Shown here piece by piece: positions 38,791 through 59,720 of a stretch of DNA of 64,000 nt. The notes under the pieces are model-generated. The model made no database searches. It worked only from the letters and a program-made list of their open reading frames with translations, and was not told the origin of the DNA. Both the position numbers and the translations under genes were made by a program. Positions within the stretch are counted from its first letter, which is position 1. Every line of letters begins with the position of its first letter. This stretch comes from Scatophagus argus. Taxonomy: Eukaryota > Chordata > Actinopteri > Scatophagidae. Location: the NCBI RefSeq assembly GCF_020382885.2, contig NC_058497.1, positions 23,242,330 to 23,306,329 of the forward strand. Reading direction: 5' to 3'.

Positions 38791-39676
38791 TCAGTGGCGG
38801 AGTCCGCCAATCCCCAGCTGGATTCAGATTACTTTCACACGTACCGGGGATTCACAGGAAAACGAATGCATAAAAATGCGAGCACGTAATCCAGCATGAT
38901 TCCATCTCATGTTGGCCTTGCAGTTTATTGTTCACTGCCTTTGAATGGTGTCAGAGCTGCATTAAGTTACCGCCAGCACAAACCAAACTGCTGCAGTTTA
39001 ACACTACAAGCTTTTGATTGGTGGGGTACTGGGAGGCTTTTATTGCAAAGATCACTTTAATAACATGTGATGTTGTGCTGAAAAAGCATAACGTGCACTC
39101 GTGTGTAGGAAGGCAAAATCATGCCAAAGAAAGTAATGAACCGACAATACAGCATTTATGAAGGTGTACGACCTAAACGTTACATTTTAGGTAAACTGGG
39201 AAAATGTAATTATTGTTGAATGCATTCACTTCTCATTTTATTTCTCACGTGAGCTGGTTTACATCCCAAAATCAGCCTGCAAACAGAAGGCGTCAGAGGG
39301 AGTTAAGCTACAGTTCAGCAACCATCTCTGTACTTCAGTTAGGTGGATAACTGTCTAATATCAGTTAATATCTGGGACGATTTAATGTTGTGAGCAGCAC
39401 TAGAGAGCCCTACATGATCAGAAGCTTCTCAAATCAACAGAGATCACTTACCTCTGAGGATAAATACTAAAATATTCATACAAGAAATTCTGCATTATGA
39501 TAAATCACAGCCTGCAAATGAACGATGATCATATAGGGGTCTGAAAAATATCAGTATGCACAATTTAGTCTCAATTTAATGTCATCTTGTGTTTGTCTGA
39601 AGTCTGTCAGTGGACCGAAGTGAAACCAGGAATAATAAAACGCAACCTCCAGTCAGGCTCTTTTGTCACCTCTGAT

Positions 39677-42600
39677 TTACTGAAGCATGAGAGCGGCGGA
39701 GATGACCAGAGGCAGGAGGAAGCCAGGAGACAGATGTCTGCTTTCTGAAGTGAGAGTCGCTCCATACTGGTCCAGGAGCTGCAGAGCCACGCCGTTGGTC
39801 CAACCAAAGCCCAGCTACAGAGAGGGAAGCACAGGGCCGTGCAAAAGGGATGTTTTAGTTTTTATTTGGCACTTTAGCAAAGCAACAAAACACAGTGATA
39901 AAATCTAATGATAACAACGCGAGAAAGAGAGCAATGAAACAAGCAATTAATATGTGCTAATAGAAACAGTAAGAACCAAAATGAAAAGTAGATGACAACA
40001 GCACCCAACAAGGTAGAAAATTATACAAGAAAAGAAGATCGATAACGACAAAAAGTGGGGAGGAGTGAGAGTTTATGCGCGCACGAGCATGCAAATGTGT
40101 TCAAGTTAAGAAGCAGACGTGAGGCAGAAGGAATTGACAGGGCTCTGCGTGAAATTAGAAAAGACTTGTGTGACTATAAGCACATTAGTTTTACCATCAA
40201 CACATGAAAGGAATTACCTGAACTTCATATTCTCCTCCACCACCAGGTTTGCCATCTCCGTTCACATCATACTATCGGGGGAGAAGAAAATGACACATTC
40301 TGAGCCAGCTGTGTTATCACTGCCCAACACGAGCTCTGAAAAACTGAAACCTTAGAAGATTCACCTTTTCAAACATGGCTTCATATTTTGTGTATGCCAC
40401 CCAGTTGCTCTTGATCCAACGCTGGGCCAAATCAAAAGCCAGTTTTTTAGCGTCCTCTGAAGGAAGTTTGGATAAACCTGGAAGAAGATTTCAATCGTCA
40501 GGTGTGATGGGTGGTAATACACAGTCCCCCAGCTTTAGGAAAACTCAGCAGGACAGCAATCCCAATCATACACACTAAACAACCAAGGCATTTTTAGGGC
40601 AAGGAATCAGTCACCCTCTGATCATGTGTCATACTTGCTAAAGACCAGACCAAAGGCAGAAATCCTTCGAAATAAGCAAGAAGTGAAGCTGGCTGCAGTG
40701 CAGCTCTGGCAGAGCATCACCCGAATGTCATGCCAAATGATGTCTGCAGATGTCTGCGGGTGCTTAGACGGGAAGTCAGGTCATAAATATGAGGACTTTA
40801 TGAAACTAGTCCAATTACTTTCTATCACCTTTATCCTTTAAAGGTGTCCTGTAGAGTCTATGACCACTGGTTGCACTATGGAGCAATGTTTTTATAAGCA
40901 GGGGCCCAATTTGTTTGTACATAAGGAAACGTGCACGTGGATGACCACGATGCAGATTTCTGCCAATCATTTCACACCATGTCCAGTAGTTTAACCTGCT
41001 TTGCTTCATTTCAAATTCATGTGCTTGAGTGCAAAGAAACAAAGCATCAAATCATTGAAATTATCATGCAACAACCAGTGAATAATCAACATGTTTTTCA
41101 GGAAATTCACATGACGGCAGATCAGTTTACTGTCACCTACCATCGATGAGCATGTGCTGCAAAGGAGGCCAGGCGTTAGGATAGTCCCACTGCTGCCCAG
41201 AGTCCCTCAGTGACGTTGGAACTCCGTTGGGGAACTGCAGAGCCCCACTCTCCTGCACAGAAAGGAAAAGCACGAGCAACCATGAAGGCGCGCACTGAGA
41301 AAACCAGTGTAGTGTGTGTCTGCCATCTGCTGGGGGAAACGAGCACCGGCTGGGACTCACAAGGGGAAATAAAACGAGCAACAATCTCCCTCTGAACAGC
41401 TGCCGTGAAGCACTTCAGCAAAATATTTAAAGTGCAGATGAAGTCACATCTGGTCATCCCTTGTTATAGTCAAACATAATGTCAGCATGTTTTTCTTTTG
41501 TTTTTAATACTAATAATGAAAGGTCTAACAATAAGAAATGCTCCTTTTCGTCTTTGACAAATAAATTCTCATTTCTGACAAAGTCAAGAAAACTTGAAAA
41601 GTATTAACTGTAATTAAGGCAAAATTTACTGCAGAGGTTTACTGAACTGTTCAGGTGTATCTCACTGTGTGTCTGGTACCACCTGTGGTATCTGGCCACA
41701 CAGTCCAGCTTTTGTGACATTCTGGTGCCGCTTGGGGTTTTTTTGTTTTTGTTTTTTTAAACTGGAAATATTTTACATCTAAAATACAGTCCCAATTGAC
41801 TGTGTGCTCTGTACATTACAGGCCCTTTGTCCCTGTGAAATTGTATTTATTATCTCAATCAAAACTTCATACACCTCCATTTTCCAGGGGTGGAAGCTGA
41901 GATCTTAGAGACAAAGACCTCAAAAGGCTGCTCAGATGAAACCAAACCTGCACTGCATAGCTAGACTCATTTGGATGAACAGACAAAATGATCTTTTCTT
42001 CCCACATTAATTTGTGAGAGACAATGAAGCCTGAATGCCCACCAACCTTTAGATACCGTACTGCCGCCTCTCCCATCTCAGGGCGAGAAAAGCACTGCGC
42101 CCAAACAGGTGCAAGGTTGGAGGGGTAAAACTCAAAGCGTTTGGAGTGCGTCATCAGGTTGTAGTCAAACCAGGCGCCCCTCTCAGCGTCCCACAGCACA
42201 GACTCTATGGCCTCCAGTCGGCGGGCTGCCGCCTGGTCATACAGTGCAGCTGAGTCACCATCACCTGTCAGGAAATGGCACATCATCGTTACATAACGCC
42301 AGTTAGGAGCTCAAAGCAGTGTGCGCTCCAAAGTTAAATCCAAGGTCAAACACTGCTCATGCACTCACCCAGTAGCCTGTGAAATGAAGCAAGAGTCTTC
42401 TCGTTGAGGCACAGCAGAGCGTTGAGGTCGGCCGGCAGGATCTGACTGGTGCGGGTCGCGCTGAGGGTGTCGCTGTTGTGGCCGTCACCTTCTATGTACC
42501 AGCGGGATGTAAAGTCCCAACCAGACTCCGCTCCTGCTTTCAGATCAGTCCACAGCTGCTCCTTATGCACTGAGGGCACGAAAAACAACATGAAGTCCCC

Positions 42601-45600
42601 GGCAGAGCCACAACAAATCAGTATCTGAAATCTGGTTTTTAACTGGATGAAGAAAAAGTAAAATATGCAGCCTCTGTTCAAAAGCTTTAGAGACAAATAA
42701 TTAAATGTCTCTTCCAAGGAGGAAGAAATAACTTAATGTCCTTGACTATTTGTCTTGAATAAAAAAAACATATAATATATAAATAATATCACTTAAGAGA
42801 AAAATCTTAAACACATTTTGGTGACAGAAAAATCAAAAATGTTTGTGAGTATTTTCCCTTGAAACAGTTTTTTCTTGAAAGTGGTGGTCAAATTGTTCAA
42901 TGCCGATGTGAAAGAATATAAATGGCTTTTACATTAAATATTCATTACAACATGGGACCGAGGTATTTTCAAAGCAAATTTGTTTTCCTAAGAAGATCCT
43001 TGAATTCAGGTGAATATATTACGCTTTTCTACATAACAGCAATTAGAGTCTTCCTCCCCTCCCGTGGAATACAATGACTTTGGCAGATAAATATTTCTAA
43101 TTCTCAACATAAATAAGTCATTACCATCACTGAGTCCTTCGGCTAATTCCAGATCATCGGTGTAGGACTCGGGCCTACAAAGACAGGGTCGGTAGATTAG
43201 ATGAAGGCACCCGCTACAGAACTCGCACACATTAAATGTACGACTCGGCAGATTTATCTCAGACGTACCTGGGCAGGTCCACCTGCACATGATACCTGTT
43301 CAGCACATGCTCTGTCCCATCTACTTTCACAGAACGGTTCTGCATCCAAAATCGGTACTCGTGCTCCAGAGTCGGCAAGGCTGCTCTAAACCATGAGAGT
43401 GTGTACAGACAGCAGGGAGCAATGTTTTAATTCAGACTGCTTTTCACAGTCACTTAACATTACACACAAAAGCGCCGGGGTGTCACATTCTAATCGAGCA
43501 CGTCAGGAAAACCACCGGAGGGACGGAGAGACACGAGCGCTGAGGTTTTGATGCTTAATATGCCCTTTATTTTCCTGTTCCGGAAGAGATTCGAGACAGC
43601 TGAAGAATGATAATGACGCGTCTGGCAGGACATCAGCTCGGGCCTAAACATCACCTGAGGAACTCTTTATCCTTGGTTGCTTGATAGTAGCTCTCCACCA
43701 TCAGGGGGAGGAAGGGAGGCTGACTGCGCCTTTCATAGTAAATCCGCCCACCATTTGGAACGAAGCCATATCTGTAGGAGACACGATAGAGGAACAAAAA
43801 AAAAAAAAACTTTTATTCCACAAATCTTGAAAATCCCCCCCTGAGAGCACCATACTATTCAAAGTGCATCATTCAGGTTTGCTAAATGACTTATTCAAAA
43901 TGAGTCTGCTGAACTACCTGCAGCAAAGCACTATGAAAGATGAAAGGTGCTTTGAGGTTCACCTGTTGACAAGGTAGAGGAAGTTCTGAATCATCCCATA
44001 GGCCGTGTCTGTCATCTCTGACAGCAGGAGCCCGTTGATGACCCAGTAGGAGTCCCTGTTGGGCACAGAGCGGCTCTCGTCACTGTCTGTACATGGCACC
44101 TAGGTGGGCTCTCAGCTGAGACCCCTGGCCGGGTCTGGCTGTTATCTCACTCTACTTTTGCTTGCAGACAGACAGCTGAGAGACAGGCTTCATCAATCAC
44201 TCACCAATAGTAGAGCTCCCTGAAGCGCCCTCCAGGCACGACAACAGGATATGGGGTGGATATATAGGAGTAGAGCTCTGGGTGATCTTTAACACCGGCT
44301 CGGATCTGGAAGAGGAATCATTTTTAATTTCAAATCGTTGGACTTGGTATGCAACAGGAAGGCAAGTTTGAAAAGCTTCATTTTTTGGGCTGCGACTAAT
44401 GATGGTTTTCATTATGGATACACTGAAAAAATAATTCAGATTTATTGTTTGGTCTACAGATTGTCAGAAAATGGTGAATAATATGCATTACAATTTCCTA
44501 AAGCCAATACTGACATATTCAAATTGCTTATTTTGTCCAACCAAAAGAACACCAAACCCAAAGTAAATGACACTCAAAATGTAGAAAAATGTCAGAAAAT
44601 CACATTACAGAACATGAAAGCAGTTAATTTTAGCATTTTTGCTTAAATAACCAAACCCCTAAGGACTCATGGTGACACAGGTGCCACAAACTTAACTAAC
44701 GAAAACAAAATACTGTACATGTCTCACATGGTCCATTTGATCTGTTGTATATCCCCCTTAATTTTCCTATAAAGAAAAATGTGTCTGGGCTCTTATTGCT
44801 TAAATGATTATTCAGCTACTGAAGAGTTTATTGGCTATTCGACCAATCACACGGGCTTTATCATCACCTTTCTGCCGAGAGACTTCCACAGATTATGTAT
44901 TATTTCAGCCCAGTTACGTAGTTCTTGATCTGCTATTCCTCCCACAAACTTTGGCCTGGATGTGGAAAAAAAAAAAACACAAAAAGATCACGTGAGTGTT
45001 TTCAAAAAAGCTCCAATATTACCTGAACAAATTTGATTACTGGATCTCACTTGTCATGCCAGTCTGGTGGTGTCCACGCCTCAAACTCCGTCCCTGGTTT
45101 ATCAAAGTATGTGCTGAGGAACTCCCGCAGCGCGCCAGGCGGGATGGTCATGTTTGGAAACCCGTGTGAAAGATTCCGAAAAGCCGACAAAACAACATCT
45201 GCAGGACAAAACACAGAGATGAAAAAACAAAGCAGCTACGTGCTGCAGCAGCCTTTGTGAGGAACAGATCATTTGGTGGCTTTTGACTCACCAGGAGCTT
45301 CCTTCAGCTTCATGTCAACAAAGTACTTGTCATCATCAAACAGCTTGGCAGTCTGTACCTGATGCAGGATGGGCCCAGTGCAGTAAATTTCACTGTAAGG
45401 AATTTATAGAGATGTGAATTATTAAACATATTACGAAGGTCACGTGTATTAGTACAATAGAACGAGCTTGTTCCAGAGTCCGGCAAGGTGGCAATAAAAT
45501 CATATAACTGTCCCTGAAAATAAGCAAAGTCAAGATCAAAGGTCTGCTAATGTGTTAGAGATAAAACATTATTTTAAAAAATGTCTGTATTTTGGCTGCA

Positions 45601-46062
45601 GTGGACGGTGGACTAAACTCTTCAGAAAGCAAAAGTCCTCCCAGGGGCTCGGCAGCATCTGAAAACTCATCACACAATCAAACGAGAGTGAAACAAGTCA
45701 AAGCAGCGTAGGAAACTCAAGAAGAAAATCACAAGTCACTCGGCAAAATGGATCCAATCGAATAGCTTAGATTGCAAGACAACAATAGTTTTAAAAAGAA
45801 CAATTAATTTCTGAGGCCAAATTGAAATGAAAAGGTTTGACTCCGACTCCGACTCAGTTTTACAGCCATAAAATAAATCAGAACTTTCTTTAAAGTTTTC
45901 CAAGAACAGGAATCCATATTTTCTGTATAAAAACCTTTTTCTTTTTTAAAAGAAAAACCGTTTGAGGCCTTTATCTCACCTGTCACACGGGGGTGGAAGG
46001 GCAGTCTTGACGCAGGCAAAAAGAGCCACGGATGAAAAGCAAAACACCATCAAGCTATGCAT
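39677..46062 (-). CDS. treh: Trehalase (GH37), 15 coding exons, complete
   Basis: Hydrolyses trehalose to two glucoses at the outer face of absorptive epithelia. Coding exons in gene order: 46062-45980, 45392-45292, 45198-45051, 44955-44868, 44305-44205, 44055-43963, 43771-43655, 43385-43269, 43174-43125, 42569-42369, 42264-42047, 41252-41141, 40477-40365, 40271-40218, 39814-39677. All junctions are GT/AG and the phases close: 1,734 nt, 577 residues plus TAA (human about 583). Residues 1-21 form a signal peptide. Signature 1 [15 protein letters not shown] is at 164-178, [11 protein letters not shown] near 207-217, [10 protein letters not shown] at 314-323 (Asp318 is the family's acid), [10 protein letters not shown] at 460-469, and GGGGEYEVQ at 524-532 (Glu528 matches the proposed base). 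Residues 560-577 are hydrophobic, which fits a GPI-anchor signal. No stop or frameshift was seen. The intron 44306-44867 carries an old repeat; other introns look plain. The identity is secure; exact exon edges are my own splice-site reading. Confidence 0.96.
44393..44660 (+). repeat. Diverged teleost interspersed repeat in a TREH intron
   Basis: CGACTAATGATGG, GATTGTCAGAAAATGGTG and TCAAATTGCTTATTTTGTCC followed by AACCCAAAG match, from memory, a repeat widespread in fishes. It fills much of TREH intron 44306-44867. Confidence 0.5.
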
Positions 46063-46273
46063 CTTGAGCTGTAATAAACACAAGTGACAGCAGAGTGCGA
46101 GTAAGCCTGCGGTCTGAGAACCTCTGGCAGGTTTCAGGTTGCAGCGAGACAGAACAGCAGCAACATACTGACACCTAGCTCTGAACGAGGCGAGTGTCAG
46201 GACGCCGAGCGTCAGGACGCCGAGCGGTGGCCGAGCAAAACAAACGCTTCACACGCAATAAATTTCAGTGAGC
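46063..46273 (-). promoter_or_regulatory. Short DDX6-TREH intergenic segment, TREH upstream region
   Basis: Only about 212 bp separate the TREH ATG from the last DDX6 poly(A) signal. On the gene strand TTATTACAG stands directly before CTCAAGATG, a plausible acceptor implying a noncoding 5' exon for TREH further upstream, possibly inside the DDX6 3'UTR. The segment also holds a perfect 15-bp tandem duplication. TREH regulation would therefore have to sit in or read through DDX6 terminal sequence. Confidence 0.45.
46196..46225 (+). repeat. Perfect 15-bp tandem duplication upstream of TREH
   Basis: The unit GTCAGGACGCCGAGC occurs twice head to tail with no mismatch, followed by a partial GGCCGAGC. 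It is GC-rich compared with its AT-rich surroundings and lies about 134 bp upstream of the TREH start codon. Confidence 0.9.
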
Positions 46274-46279
46274 TTTATT
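46274..46279 (-). terminator. Candidate polyadenylation signal of DDX6
   Basis: The plus strand reads TTTATT, i.e. AATAAA on the DDX6 strand. It is the last such hexamer I noticed before the TREH gene begins. An A-rich tract on the gene strand at 46471-46508 lies just before it and could confuse 3'-end mapping by internal priming. Confidence 0.45.
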
Positions 46280-46470
46280 TTCAACAAAACTTTCAAATCT
46301 TATCCAGTAATATTGATGAGAATCCTTTAAACTTAAGTCCATTGTAAAATTAGCATCACTGAAAAAAAATCTGCCAATTAAATAACGACCAAATTTCCAT
46401 CAAATAATAAAAAAAAATATAAACAAAAACAAAAACTCAGGCTTTAAATTCTTCACTTAAATTTGGAGAC

Positions 46471-46508
46471 TTCTTTTTTTTTTTTTCTTTTTTTTTTTTT
46501 TCTTTTTT
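46471..46508 (+). repeat. Poly-T tract (poly-A on the DDX6 strand)
   Basis: An almost pure T run of about 38 bp interrupted by single C residues. It sits inside the inferred DDX6 3'UTR, so in the transcript it would be an A-rich stretch that could be mistaken for a poly(A) tail. Confidence 0.85.
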
Positions 46509-49500
46509 AAATAAGGTGTACTCCACATGAACATTTCACTTGAGGAAAAAAAAAATCCTAATTTAAGGGAAACTTTTTCAAACCTTTTTATCCCCTTTGT
46601 CATAACTATGGACCTCTAGATCGTGTCCTGTTTCTGTAATGGCCACAGGCTCCTCCCACGTTATCATACTGATGCAGCAGTTTTGAAAGAAACCCCCCCA
46701 AAGGGACTCCTCTCAACTCCTCCTCGACACAAGTGACAGGGCGGCCGAATTGTACACAAATGCTGTGTTGTCATAAACGTGTCAGAAACATCGAGAGGAC
46801 GAACGAGTGCATCAGGGCAGCAAGAACATCAATTTACCCCCCCAAACAAATTTAAAAACACCTTAAAGAATGAGACAATTTAGTCACAAAAAATATCCAA
46901 TTAGTCGCCCAATCTGAGGCAAGATGCTCTTGTCTCAGTCTTCAAGGTTGTGAAAATGGCAGCCAGCAGCAGTAAGGCATCATCCCATCAAAAGGTAGCA
47001 ATACACTAAATCCTGACTGATCGTTGATTTTAGCTTTGGACGCATTTGCTGTGGCGATTACTGCCAGCGGGCTGCCAAGGAACAGACAGCTGCCAACTGC
47101 CTGCATGGTTAGATCCCCGTTCACTCAACTAATGCTGAATTTAATTTGGGTATGTTTAACAAATACAGCCTTCCCACCCCAACAACGAGCCAAACAGCCA
47201 AATCAGGTGTGCAGGTAATAAGGGCACAGCAGTAGAAGTGAGAGAACAGGGATAGCAGTTCTGACCAATGAGAAATGGAACGGTAAACTGATCGATGTTG
47301 TCCCGCAGTTATCTTCTAAAAAGAGCTTAAATTAAATGTGCAATAATAATTCTCATTGATTAGAACAGTCAAGAGAGCATCTCACCAGAACGAAAGGGAA
47401 CCCCATTTGCAAGAACGGTTTCAGCTGAGCAAACAAGCGAAGACCTTCATGCAAAATAGGGTCATGACATAGTACAAAAAGGTAAAACAAAACTCAAACC
47501 CAAAAATATCAAAGTAATTAAGGGCAGAGAAATAAGCCAAACAACACTCAGCAGTCTGACGTGTCCAAGTTCTTAGCTGTGACCAATAGTAATTTCGTAA
47601 TCCTTCCAGCCCCCCCGCCCCCCATTTTTATAATGAATGTTCTGCACCACCATACACTTCTACAAAAGCAGTGCAGTCAGTGTTATTGCATGAACCCATC
47701 TCTGTGTTTTAAGTGCAGCCCAACCTGCTCAGGTTGTCATATTTATTCATTTATTTATTTATGTTTTCTTTTTAAATGAGGCATCTTTTGTTAGCTGGTT
47801 GTAGCAACTTCAGCTAACTAGCAATGCACAGAGAATGAATTCATGCTACATTTTAGGTCAGATGGTTCATTTTGATGCATTTCGGCCAACATTCTTCAAA
47901 AAGGGAGAACATAAATCCACAGCTTCCTCCTGAACGTTTGTGAAATAAGGTAGCTGTGCTTAAAGAGCACACAGATTAACGTAACAGTTAATACCTCCCC
48001 CAGAAAACAAATTCTCTGCCAATTCAGCTGCACTGCAGCAAGTAGTACTACTACATGATAGAATATTATTTTCTCCTCCAACACAACACTCACTGTAACT
48101 AGAGATCTTAGAGTGTTTCAAGAGTCAGTTTCACAAGTTAAGGCTGGTGACAACAAAGAATTCATTACTCCAATGCACAAGCTTAACAAAGCCATCTGTC
48201 TAGACTGAACACTTGTTAACACTGGTAGCAGGAGAACACGGGCAACAATTTAAACAATCTGAGTTTAAGTGCAGCTTTGATGAATTGCACTCACCAGATC
48301 CGGAGGGGCTAAAAGATTATCAGTCATGATGTCTGCCTCCAAAAACATTTCATGCACAAGGTTATTTAACTCTTTTAGATTCTAATAAATTCTGCAATTT
48401 CTAAAATTATAAATAAATTCACAGGCCAATATTGCAGATCAAACAAACTGGCAATTAAGGAAAACAACCTCCAGTGTTAACAAGAGAGAAGTGGGGGACA
48501 AAAAACAGCTTTTCATTTTGTCAGCCAGCCTTTTGAACTTGTTTAAAACAATCTTAAAATGAAGGTATATACACAAGGTGTAAGGTGCAACCCGCATGTG
48601 AGCTGCACGTCTCGCAGAATTAAGCATGGCCATTCATAGGAAAGTGAAACACAGGACATAAAGAAAAAAGCGTTCCCTACAATTAAGCTCCACCGAAACA
48701 GGAATCCTCATGACTCGTGGTGTTGAGAAGCTGCTTATTCATTTTTAGTGTTCTGATCCTGAAGACTGAGGAAAGGGTCTGGGTCTTTTAGAAGCACAAG
48801 CTTCTTCACAAGCAACTGGACAGTCTGGCTGTCTCTTGGAAAAATATATCCAGCATCTCTGTCCCTGGAAAATCCAAGTCTGTTCTCATTCAGCAGCCAG
48901 ATGGGAGTGCAACTAAGCCAGCAAAAAGACAAGTCAGACCAGCCTCCCTCCCAGTCATCTCCATTCGTTAAACGGATGAGCCAACCAAAAACAGTTATGA
49001 ATTCACCTCCGTGGTCAGACATTAAATTAGTGTGACAAATTTTCAATTAGGTGAACGTGAGTGTGTGTGGTATGAAATGAACAAGATGATGAAGGGTTAT
49101 TACTTTAGAATGAGTTGAACCGCTTGTTAAGGCACTTGATACAAATTTGTTAAAACTTCCAAAATAAAAAGTGGCGAATGGAGGGTGTCATACGGCGGTC
49201 TGTCGGTGCTGGCTTTGCGTCACTGTTGGACAGGAATCGTCACTGTGTGCATTGATATATTTTTTGACTTGGTCCCATGCTTTCCTCCCAGTGCTTATGT
49301 CTTCAGGGTGTGGTGGTGCAGCACAGAGCCCTATAAAAAGGGCAAATGAGATCTTCCAAAAACGCGTCCATCAAAATACACATTCCTTATGGTGGCATCC
49401 AAAAAAGGAAGACAAACTGTACATAAAAAAAAAGAACTCCAGGATGGGGGGGATGAAAAAAAGGTACAAAGGGGAATGGAGGATGGACTGATCTGTGGAG

Positions 49501-50742
49501 AGAGAAGAACGGAATTAAATTACAGTAGATTGTATGTAATTAACAACCAACTCAAGCCCTACTAACATCAGTACCCCAACTGATTTAATGAATCTCTTTC
49601 TCGGCTTCTGTTGCACTATAAATAACCACCTCACTTACCAAATTACATTTAAGATGTTCTTAGAGAAGTCTGGGCCTATTTTAAATGGATCAGTACGAGA
49701 TCAACTAAACCCTATCAAATGCCGACTGCTTATTTCCTGCACTCTTTTGTTCACCACAGTGCAAATGGTCTGGATATTCATGTCAACCTCAGGAGATGCA
49801 TTGTACAGTTTAATGTTTTTAACGATACAAGTAGATGAAACATTTAGAACCAGGAAGTTCCTGATAGACAAGCTTTGACATGTTTATTAGGCTAAATCTA
49901 TGGTTTCAATGCGTCAGTTATACATTTGATTAGACAGGATTCTGAATCAACACAAAAACACTACCAAAGGAGCAGGGGCCAAAAACAAACAAACAAACAA
50001 AACAACAGTGATGACAGTCCTAGATTTTAGTCTCAACGCGAACAATATCCCTCCTGCAGCTGGTACAGAGTGGAGCATCTGGCTCAAGGACACTTCAGGT
50101 CATGCGCTTTCAAAAACAAGCTTTCAAGCTGAAAAACTGCAGCCTGGTCATAGCACAGTAACAAATGCATTAAAGAACAGATTTAGAATGACTGGTGCTC
50201 AGTAGTTGCATGAGTCTGTCCCTGTCTTACAGCATTACATTTCCTTTTTTAGGTTTCAAAAACAGACCTTAAAAGGGAACATTTTTACTTCGCACAGCAG
50301 AAAAAGCACAGACGAGTAATGACAGCAACAATGGCTTAAAAAATTTTGTTGTTACTAAGCAATGCCAATGACCCAGCATGCCCAATAGCTGAGCACTAGC
50401 TCAGCACCGTAGGCTACCAAGGATGCAATTTCTTTCTGGCGCAAGCAGCATATAAGCCTACAGGCATTCTAGCCCAGGAGTTTGGCATGTCAAAGACCCC
50501 TGAACTGACATAATTTAGGATGCAGACCAGACTTACTTCATAAGATTGTGTCCCAGAGTTGGGGATTAATGATAAATTCACAATGAATAGTAAGCAAATG
50601 CTCCCCATCAAATCTTTCTGACGAGAGGAGAAAACACTTCCAACTTAGTGAAGCACCTCATAGACAGACATAGGAAGACACCCAATTTAGCATGACAGAC
50701 GAAGTACTTGTGGGTACTGGCCGTCCATGTGTACTTACTGGC

Positions 50743-58485
<7,743 letters not shown>

Positions 58486-58847
58486 ATTTACTTTGCTTTA
58501 CTTTTTGTGTTCCAAAAGCAATCAAACAGTTTCTAGATCAAGTGAGTCCACTCTTCTGGGACCACTCAAAGCTTAAGATTGTCCTTTCCTCTTGAGACTT
58601 ATCTAATAATACTTATCCGAATGTAAATTGTTCAAATCTTTTGTCTCAACAGGTTCATCAACGTCGAAAATATCCTCCTTTCAGTTTTTGAGAAAACATA
58701 GGTCTTAGCATAGATGTATTCTACCATAAACAACACACCAGGAGGGCTTAGCTAGCTTTCAAGTACTGGCCGACTGTTTAGCTAGCCATCTTGCGTAGCA
58801 TAACTGAGCCGCTGCGTCCTTCCTCAGGTTTTTTTTTTTCCACAATC
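58486..58847 (-). other. ddx6: Inferred DDX6 5'UTR exon adjoining the start codon
   Basis: Upstream of the ATG at 58483-58485 the minus strand runs back without an obvious acceptor until TTTCAG followed by GATTG, placing a likely exon edge at 58847. I found no ATG-initiated upstream frame that obviously competes. The region is inferred 5'UTR; an alternative acceptor closer to the ATG cannot be excluded. Confidence 0.4.
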
Positions 58848-59611
58848 CTGAAACATGTGAAACACACTGTTAGAAACATCACACCCTACGAAAAAATAAA
58901 ATAATCAAAACACGCTTTGTGGAAAAAGACAATATGCTGTATTATGCTGGGTAATGAAACCTTCTAAGTCAATATTTGACAACCTGACAGACTCCTGGCC
59001 TAGCGTCAAAAGTTAGCCGACACAGCGGTGGATGCTAAGTTAATATTGGTTAACCCTGGCTAACAATGTGGAAACAGCGTTTATATACGAAAACCTGAAG
59101 CCTATTAGTAGATCACATGCACAGTTACCCCAGACCATGGAGTGTGGGGCGCATAGTGGATAAATACTCGAATACTTGACAGACCATGAGCATTATCCTC
59201 AGTTTAATCGAACTTAGAATAAGAGAACTGAGCTACCCTTCTGCTAGCCACCGACATCTGGCTAACTAGCATATAAAACGTAGCATCATGCTAATGTTGT
59301 TCTGTTCCGGTAAGTCAACGTTACGCCACCGAATTCAAATGGTTTTGTTCCAGTCAGTGTGTTATAACACCAGTGCAAATAAAACTTGGATCTCTGTTCA
59401 ATGTTAGCTTATAAACAAAACTAAATATCCACAATCAGCAATCACTAGCTAGCGTTAGCTCAGCCGAAGCGTCTACTACCAAGCTAAAATTAACCGGCTA
59501 ACGATGGCGAATTAACAGTTAAAGCCAATTTTAAAAGTCAGCACGAAACAATCCGGTATCTCGTCAAGAACACTGCACATCTGGAAACAATTTAGGCATA
59601 CAACTATTTAC

Positions 59612-59720
59612 CTTGAATACCTGAAACAACCGGTGTCCTATGCGGTGTTTGAAAGGTATACTCAATTTTTAGCTGACTACGAGAGTCTTGTCAAGCAACC
59701 GTTCAAGATGGCTTCCACTC
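59612..59720 (-). other. ddx6: Candidate DDX6 first noncoding exon
   Basis: On the minus strand the segment ends with two good donor contexts: CAAG then GTAAATAG (exon edge 59612) and TTTCAG then GTATTC (exon edge 59621). It starts next to a GC box and a YY1-like word, as expected for a housekeeping transcription start. The intron to 58847 (59611-58848) shows nothing else I can name. Start site and exon limits are inferred. Confidence 0.4.

Larger units (their letters stand above)
32101..39676. other. No gene recognised downstream of TREH
   Basis: In humans PHLDB1 converges on TREH from this side. I looked for its C-terminal PH-domain text on the plus strand and did not see it. The part 32550-33450 is unrepetitive and AT-rich. 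TREH 3'UTR presumably occupies a few hundred bases left of 39676, with no clear poly(A) signal chosen. Confidence 0.5.
46274..50742 (-). other. ddx6: Probable long DDX6 3'UTR
   Basis: After the DDX6 stop codon there is about 4.5 kb without a credible coding exon, then an AATAAA on the minus strand at 46274-46279, only about 212 bp before the TREH start codon. Vertebrate DDX6 mRNAs are known for multi-kilobase 3'UTRs, so I infer that most of this block is 3'UTR. Other minus-strand AATAAA words occur earlier, for example in the run near 47740-47760 and near 49880, so shorter isoforms are possible. A Pumilio-type word (TGTATATA on the minus strand) lies at 48566-48573. The end point is inferred; no transcript data were available. 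Confidence 0.55.
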
